A stretch of 13,998 nt of DNA from Micavibrio sp. UBA5703 (GTDB taxonomy: Bacteria > Pseudomonadota > Alphaproteobacteria > Micavibrionales > Micavibrionaceae): the NCBI GenBank assembly GCA_002420015.1, contig DIHF01000060.1:26159-40156 (forward strand), given 5' to 3'. The notes below the pieces were generated by a model, which did not search any database, was not told the origin of the DNA, and saw only the letters and a program-made list of their open reading frames with translations. The translations under genes and the position numbers were made by a program. Position 1 is the stretch's first letter. Each line of letters begins with the position of its first letter. Shown here piece after piece: positions 11,901 to 13,998 of this stretch.

Positions 11901-13998
11901 ATCAGGCGATGCGTTACGCCAACGATACGACCACGGCAACGACAACCTACAACACCGCGCTTGGTGCCTACGCCCTGCGCGGCAGCACCACCGCGGCGAA
12001 TAATACGGGCACCAGCAACACCGCACTTGGTTACGGCACCCTTGCCTCTGCTACGGCTGGCGCTGAAAATACCGCTATTGGTGACCGTGCCCTACAGAAC
12101 ACCACCACCGCCGATGGAAGTACCGGCGTAGGAAAATCTGCCCTGAACAGTAACGACAGCGCCAATTACAATACCGCGCTCGGCGCTTACGCACTTTATG
12201 CTGCCAACGGCGCAGGTGCAAACAACACTGCCGTTGGTTATCAGGCCGGTAATAGCATTACGACCGGCGCAAGCAATATTCTGATCGGCTACGATGTAGA
12301 CACCCCGACCGCGACGACCAGCAATTACCTGAATATCGGCGGGGCGTTCTATGGCGATATGGCGACGGGCAATATGACGCTGGCCGGGACGGCTGCCCTC
12401 ACCCTGCCCCGTGGCACGACGGCAGAGCGCCCCGGCACCGCCGTCAACGGCATGATCCGGTACAATTCCCAGACGGGTAAATTTGAAGGATACCAAGCTG
12501 GCGTATGGACCGACATCATCACCGCTGGCGGCACCGCCGCCGCCCCCGACCGGGGCATCCAGTTCAACTCCGGCGGTGCGTTCACGGCGGATTCGACTTT
12601 TGTTTATACCAGCACGGGACAGCTTGGCCTCGGCACAGCCACACCGGCGACAGGATATGAGCTGGATGTCAACGGTGAACTCCATGTTGCCAATAACATT
12701 CATATTGGCGCTACGTCAGGCGGCGGCGGTTATTTGAACGTATTGGTAAATAATGGCAACACCAGCGGCTTCAACAACCTGTTGGATGCTCACAGAGACG
12801 GCGGCGCGTATAACGGGGTAAGCTTAGGATATTTGGCGAATGGCACGACCGATACGGCTGGCGCGATATCGGGGAATCTGTCCGGATCCGATCTTGCCCT
12901 TCTCGTTAATGCCGGAGGCACGCCCACCGAGCGCATGAGAATCGCCAATTCAGGCAATGTCGGCATCGGGACAAGCTCGCCCGGTGCCTTGCTGCACCTC
13001 AAAAAGAACACCACCGACAATTACGGCGAAGTTCTGGAGGTCGAAGGCGACGGCGAGCCTGCGGTGTCGATCCAGAGCTCGAGCGCAAACAGCGCCCTCA
13101 ACCCGATTTTCTGGACGGCGCGCTCGCGCGGCACCACGGCCGCCAAGACCATCGTTGCGAACAACGACAGCCTGTTCGAGTTGCAGGTGCAGGGCTATGG
13201 CGGCACCGCCAACCGCGACGCCGCCTACATCGAAGTGGCCGTCGACGGCACGCCGGGCGCAAGCGACATGCCGGGCCGCATCGAATTCCACACCCAGGCC
13301 GACGGCGCGGGCGCCAATCTTGAAAACAGCACGCCCGAAATGGTTATCAAGAACAGCGGGGACATCGGCATAGGTACGGGATCGCCCGCTACGCTGCTTC
13401 ACTTGCACAAACCGGCAGGTTCGTTCCCGAAACTGCGCATGACAGCGGCCGACGTAACCTTGCCCAACTTCTCCACGTCAAACTCTCTCAGCGATGTATC
13501 GGCCACCAACACCATCGGCCAGTTCAGGAACGGGATGCACCCCAGCACCGATGCCAACCAGGGCGGGTTCATTATACAGGGTTTCACCGGCAGCGGCGTC
13601 ACCGACCAGTTCCCGCTGCGTCTGGTCGGCACACACGGAGCGAGCGGAGCAACCTCCACCGCCGCAGTCACGATTTCCGGACAGAAATGGAACGGCACCA
13701 CCAACCGCGCCGCGCTCGGAACGGGCGAGATCGTCCTCGACGTTGAAACCAGATATGCTGATGTCGGCAATGGCAGTGCGGCGCCCCTCCTCCGCGTCAC
13801 GGGCGACGGCAATGTCGGTATCGGCACGACAACGCCGCAAGCGCAGCTCGACATCGCCGGAACGGGTGCGCTCATCACCCCGCGTGGCGACACGTCGCAA
13901 CGCCCCGGCACCGCCGTCAACGGCATGATCCGCTACAATTCCCAAACCGGAAAGTTTGAAGGCTATCAGGCTGGGGCGTGGCAGGATATTCTTACCTC
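5948..13998 (+). CDS. Giant modular fibre/adhesin with pseudopilin-like N-terminus (3' end outside window)
   Basis: One frame stays open from ATG 5948 to the right edge: 2683 full codons, no stop, no frameshift (repeated motifs stay in the same phase throughout). Ribosome site AGAGG lies 8 nt upstream. Residues 1-21 are basic and polar; 22-45 form one hydrophobic helix; ~46-80 form an amphipathic helix. A globular head (~81-200) has DPWGSDYGYC (118-127) and IVSAGPDRTF (162-171), resembling the DPWG..Y and slGaDG signatures of GspG-type pseudopilins. After that the protein is Gly/Thr/Asn/Ala-rich and almost entirely repeats: GxGxGTxxP..LDV units, QRPGTAVNGMIRYNSQTGKFEGYQ modules, Cys-x6-Cys modules, YadA-type and NTALGY-type head repeats. 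These are typical of phage tail fibres and trimeric surface adhesins. The inference is a secreted, probably trimeric surface fibre. No autotransporter barrel or chaperone domain is seen, but the C-terminus is missing. Fibre character is fairly sure; anchor and target are inferred. Confidence 0.9.
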   Translation, partial: MTERNRPRHTERHRFRQSESGNVFFTLFGAVAIVGVLGAGIMATMRGPLTTMVNVQKKATAEAQMGIAAKLAILEAASQANSGDCDADQFVEPMQYDTAIVALGGGTLPAAVGSNRQDPWGSDYGYCAWDAGTVVSPDIGNCTNTLLAGNDTNDEDYPMIVIVSAGPDRTFQTTCDAYSGTGLTKGGDDIVMDYTYETASASVDGLWRIKSGEPDTAEIDKQLFVSGGARFTSAINLTAPSAQLQLGAASMLFPTQADLATCNAANNQLLRVNTATAPITLEICDFANGGWQSVSAGAGSIWQLGAGDDIYYSSGTTPQVGIGNNSPTEALDVTGNIQLSGNVAFSSAGSRVGWSSGADITESAGDLLIDANGGSGVEVTVGADSLDIAGDTVITGTTSGVTTIDALTVENVLGTDILNVQNNGNVGIGVADPTERLDVGGSITATDHYKLDGTNILTDNSAAGTVLLGKSAGSLTSGNYNTILGSGAAGTLSTGTGNIIVGSGATAPDVPAGATSNYLNIGDLIYGDIAGNRVGINQAAGVDVTTFDDTLEVAGTIDASGNINSDATVIGANVTTTGRVTTNELYVQNTDNFIPGNCAAGSFHRWDGNSWECEADTGGVGGGTQDLDSVLTQGSDANFQSAGNFSGIAIGSNTFSTGAQTLELDVTGDVGATYYCDAAGNNCFTAASITGGTGIGAPGSNREVIFNSNGVLGADTNFVFTSTGQLGIGTNAPGADLAVNTISTGSIGQIIKWGAAGQTGNLLQFQNNAGTVLGAVRADGSVSFPLVSTASGIGYATFGNAARLDVLTLNGSFKVDSTGNVGIRATGAPAAELDIGGTGALITPRGDTSQRPGTPVNGMIRYNSQTGKFEGYQAGAWTDIITAGASAAAPDRGIQFNSGGSFAADANFVFTSTGNLGLGTSTPSRKLDVNGYIQTDSSSGGFLLGPAGSAGILGNGYNIGTDYLVFNTGFVERMRITATGNVGIGTNAPQAQLDIAGTGAMITPRGTTAQRPGTAVNGMIRYNSQTGKFEGYQAGAWTDIITAGATAAAPDRGVQFNSGGSFAAESTFTYTSAGYLGIGTATPGYPLSVNGRIETRGGMLFNQGTSATDNLIYVGSGTPGDVNASFGFFVGGVGSGNNSDGPYFLARGNSFSNIGNQRGNMYFEAGNIGGAAASEGSLNFVTGAELLRMIINKDGYVGIGDATPDSGTGGQLMLDVNGNIGGTQYCDASGNNCFTAASVVAGSVFEDSSGTGAGPIRSTSGTINYASADFVFGSPQLADTGNANHDARMFFDKSKAAFRTGEVSGGHWDDANVGWGSIASGWNSTASGTNSVAMGDGNIASGANSVALGNGSDVSGNNAFAMGQANVARGNYSLATGYNNEATGEYGITMGNQVRVGNGSAGSGFGDGSMALGLIDEAVTITSRPRVSGIQSLGIFMGDQDGVDVTASNLMALLGGRLVIDPDTTSATNTNVSTGAQQLELDVTGDIGAVNYCDEAGNNCFTAASVATGVAPGNDREMIFNSGGVLGTDTNFVFTSAGYLGIGTTTPTADLDVSLSGDGAINLGNNANGNYGYEFLHRDDLGMYKEANSFNMYISSLADLRVNIDSNNNDVGSSFSIGGNGNGMTGGTQLFTVLDTGNVGIGTTAPWASLQVDRSGSEASYAQTTYAANAGDASYIYFGRSRGTSATPTAVQSGDEMALITSGGYTGSQWDDGASIRIVVDGAVGANDLPTQMEFSTTPDGSDTAAVRMAIDNSGFIGVGTATPQAELDIAGTGAMITPRGDTSQRPGTAVNGMLRYNSQTGKFEGYQAGAWQDILTSGGGTGAIDDLSDAFTDYATEHNIIMGRAGAAALTAGAAGNLFIGENAGATTANSTAATDSNVAVGISALRQLTSGTLGTAVGAYALRNNTSGQFNTALGAYALFTNTNNGSNTAIGYNALYNNTAAGITAMGYSALTDNTTGNDNVAVGYSALATNKAGTGGTAVGYQAMRYANDTTTATTTYNTALGAYALRGSTTAANNTGTSNTALGYGTLASATAGAENTAIGDRALQNTTTADGSTGVGKSALNSNDSANYNTALGAYALYAANGAGANNTAVGYQAGNSITTGASNILIGYDVDTPTATTSNYLNIGGAFYGDMATGNMTLAGTAALTLPRGTTAERPGTAVNGMIRYNSQTGKFEGYQAGVWTDIITAGGTAAAPDRGIQFNSGGAFTADSTFVYTSTGQLGLGTATPATGYELDVNGELHVANNIHIGATSGGGGYLNVLVNNGNTSGFNNLLDAHRDGGAYNGVSLGYLANGTTDTAGAISGNLSGSDLALLVNAGGTPTERMRIANSGNVGIGTSSPGALLHLKKNTTDNYGEVLEVEGDGEPAVSIQSSSANSALNPIFWTARSRGTTAAKTIVANNDSLFELQVQGYGGTANRDAAYIEVAVDGTPGASDMPGRIEFHTQADGAGANLENSTPEMVIKNSGDIGIGTGSPATLLHLHKPAGSFPKLRMTAADVTLPNFSTSNSLSDVSATNTIGQFRNGMHPSTDANQGGFIIQGFTGSGVTDQFPLRLVGTHGASGATSTAAVTISGQKWNGTTNRAALGTGEIVLDVETRYADVGNGSAAPLLRVTGDGNVGIGTTTPQAQLDIAGTGALITPRGDTSQRPGTAVNGMIRYNSQTGKFEGYQAGAWQDILT
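6008..6577 (+). other. Pseudopilin-like membrane helix and head domain of the giant protein
   Basis: The segment begins SESG-NVFFTLFGAVAIVGV. A glycine followed by a ~24-residue hydrophobic helix that runs into an amphipathic helix (residues 46-80) is the layout of type IV prepilins. If the cut follows Gly21, position +5 is Thr rather than the usual Glu, as in some minor pseudopilins. The head has DPWG and SAGPD motifs plus GGDDIVMDY (186-194), similar to the C-terminal region of GspG. Cysteines at 85, 127, 142 and 175 could form two disulfides. The domain assignment is motif-based. Confidence 0.6.
7490..7558 (+). repeat. TSNYLNIG..YGD repeat, copy 1
   Basis: The translation is TSNYLNIGDLIYGDIAGN followed by RVGIN. 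It recurs at 12317-12370 as TSNYLNIGGAFYGDMATG. In both copies it follows a degenerate GNxxVG-type stretch (for example GNIIVGSGA), so a larger unit was probably duplicated. Confidence 0.7.
7913..8146 (+). repeat. Cys-x6-Cys fibre module, copy 1
   Basis: The module reads STGAQTLELDVTGD, then YYCDAAGNNCFTAAS, then REVIFNSNGVLGADTNFVFTS and ends in a GIGT unit. Two cysteines seven positions apart are conserved in all three copies. The full-length partner is at 10364-10587 and a shorter one at 9569-9661. Confidence 0.8.
8438..8716 (+). repeat. QRPGTAVNGM tail-fibre module, copy 1
   Basis: The order is AELDIGGTGALITPRGDTSQ, then RPGTPVNGMIRYNSQTGKFE, then GYQAGAWTDIITAG, then IQFNSGGSFAADANFVFTS and a GLGT unit. 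Copy 2 starts exactly 480 bp later. The RYNSQTGKFEGY core is common in tail-fibre and surface repeat proteins. Confidence 0.85.
8918..9196 (+). repeat. QRPGTAVNGM tail-fibre module, copy 2
   Basis: It has the same length (279 bp) and motif order as copy 1, with long stretches of near-identical DNA, for example around 9111-9141. The 201 bp between copies 1 and 2 is unique and less GC-rich. Confidence 0.85.
9569..9661 (+). repeat. Cys-x6-Cys fibre module, partial copy 2
   Basis: It reads TGGQLMLDVNGNIGGTQYCD and then ASGNNCFTAAS. It shares the first half of the module; the following residues lead into different sequence and then the YadA-like stretch. Confidence 0.75.
9884..10138 (+). repeat. 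YadA-type head repeats within the giant protein
   Basis: About five to six units of ~14 residues follow the pattern G.NS(V/L)A(M/L)G: GTNSVAMGDGNIAS, GANSVALGNGSDVS, GNNAFAMGQANVAR, GNYSLATGYNNEAT, GEYGITMGNQ. This is the left-handed parallel beta-roll repeat of trimeric autotransporter adhesin heads, which form trimers. Here it is embedded in tail-fibre modules rather than placed before a YadA stalk and barrel. Confidence 0.8.
10364..10587 (+). repeat. Cys-x6-Cys fibre module, copy 3
   Basis: It aligns along its whole length with 7913-8146 and the motif order is the same: GAQQLELDVTGDIGAVNYCD, GNNCFTAAS, REMIFNSGGVLGTDTNFVFT, GIGTTTP. It follows the YadA-like head directly. Confidence 0.8.
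10982..11239 (+). repeat. RSRGT..VDG..D(L/M)P fibre domain, copy 1
   Basis: Segments GRSRGTSATPTAVQSGDEMA, GGYTGSQWDDGASIRIVVDG, NDLPTQMEFSTTPDGS and a GVGT unit form a domain familiar from tail-fibre-like proteins. The diverged partner is at 13118-13387. Confidence 0.75.
11243..11409 (+). repeat. QRPGTAVNGM tail-fibre module, shortened copy 3
   Basis: The first half matches copies 1 and 2, but the module ends GAWQDILTSGGG and passes straight into the NTALGY-type region without the FNSGG segment. Its last 53 bp (11348-11400) are identical to the end of copy 5. Confidence 0.85.
11519..12292 (+). repeat. Thirteen NTA(L/V/I)GYxAL-type repeats
   Basis: Units in order: NVAVGISAL, GTAVGAYAL, NTALGAYAL, NTAIGYNAL, ITAMGYSAL, NVAVGYSAL, GTAVGYQAM, NTALGAYAL, NTALGYGTL, NTAIGDRAL, STGVGKSAL, NTALGAYAL, NTAVGYQAG, usually separated by short NNT.G-like linkers. 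The pattern is related to the YadA head repeat but has a longer, variable period. It probably forms a trimeric beta-roll stretch. Confidence 0.82.
12317..12370 (+). repeat. TSNYLNIG..YGD repeat, copy 2
   Basis: This is the partner of 7490-7558. It closes the 13-unit NTALGY stretch and leads into copy 4 of the QRPGTAVNGM module. Confidence 0.7.
12374..12646 (+). repeat. QRPGTAVNGM tail-fibre module, copy 4
   Basis: The beginning is diverged (MTLAGTAALTLPRGTTAERP). The rest, through IITAGGTAAAPDRGIQFNSG and GLGTATP, matches copies 1 and 2. Confidence 0.85.
13118..13387 (+). repeat. RSRGT..VDG..D(L/M)P fibre domain, copy 2
   Basis: It reads ARSRGTTAAKTIVANNDSLF, GYGGTANRDAAYIEVAVDGT, SDMPGRIEFHTQADG and then a GIGT unit. 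The same order as copy 1 but low identity point to an old duplication or separate acquisition. Confidence 0.75.
13841..13998 (+). repeat. QRPGTAVNGM tail-fibre module, copy 5 (cut by window edge)
   Basis: It matches copy 3, including the WQDILTS variant ending. The window stops inside the module, so the reading frame and probably the repeat series continue. Confidence 0.85.

Larger units (their letters stand above)
6902..13840 (+). repeat. Sixteen dispersed GxGxGTxxP..LDV fibre repeat units
   Basis: The core N(V/L)GIGT..P followed by xLDV/LDI.G recurs in frame, as in many phage tail-fibre shafts. Codons for the first core glycine lie at 6908, 7226, 7547 (degenerate), 8126, 8411 (GIRAT variant), 8696, 8894, 9176, 9539, 10568, 10865, 11219, 12626, 12962, 13367 and 13817. 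Spacing varies, but 8126-8411-8696 is exactly 285 bp twice. Codon choices differ between copies, so most duplications are old. Confidence 0.85.

Noticed and set aside
8438..13998. CRISPR-like array suggested by recurring sequences
   Set aside because: The repeats are long, protein-coding, in one frame and vary at synonymous positions; there are no short identical repeats with equal spacers.
5948..13998. Prophage tail-fibre gene
   Set aside because: The modules are tail-fibre-like, but no phage structural, lysis or integrase gene is in the window and the N-terminus is a membrane helix with a pseudopilin-like head. A prophage beyond the right edge cannot be fully excluded.

Overview
The window looks like a chromosomal segment from an alphaproteobacterium. 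The strongest taxonomic clue is a GapR/DUF2312 gene, a family concentrated in Alphaproteobacteria. The AarF/UbiB-type kinase and the acetyl-CoA synthetase fit but are widespread. The secreted DotI/IcmL-like protein and the giant pseudopilin-headed fibre remind me of Micavibrio-like (predatory or epibiotic) lineages. That placement is an impression from memory, not something the sequence proves.

Layout. Bases 1-784 hold the 3' end of acetyl-CoA synthetase (+). A 72-bp imperfect palindrome (806-877) separates it from a convergent minus-strand group: IcmL-like exported protein (3985-3278), GapR-like nucleoid protein (3151-2858) and a polytopic O-antigen ligase/polymerase-type protein with a helical TPR-like tail (2855-918). 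The last two are 2 nt apart. A 101-bp divergent intergenic region carries an inverted repeat and leads to an ABC1/UbiB-family atypical kinase (4087-5448, +). About 500 bp of mostly non-coding DNA follows.

The rest of the window (5948-13998, 58% of it) is one uninterrupted reading frame on the + strand that runs off the right edge: at least 2683 codons with no stop. A list of complete ORFs misses it because no stop falls inside the window; the many short ORFs on both strands across this region are shadows. The protein starts with a hydrophobic helix and a globular head resembling a type II secretion/type IV pseudopilin. It continues as a mosaic of phage-tail-fibre and trimeric-adhesin modules: sixteen GxGxGTxxP/LDV units, five copies of a TPRG..QRPGTAVNGMIRYNSQTGKFEGYQ module, three Cys-x6-Cys modules, a YadA-type head stretch and a 13-unit NTA(L/V/I)GY-type stretch.

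The giant gene is the most interesting item: a surface fibre that appears to be built on a pseudopilin anchor rather than on a phage baseplate or an autotransporter barrel. The Wzy/WaaL-like protein would act on surface polysaccharide and the IcmL-like protein would act in the periplasm, so much of the window concerns the cell envelope. No functional coupling between these genes can be shown from sequence alone.
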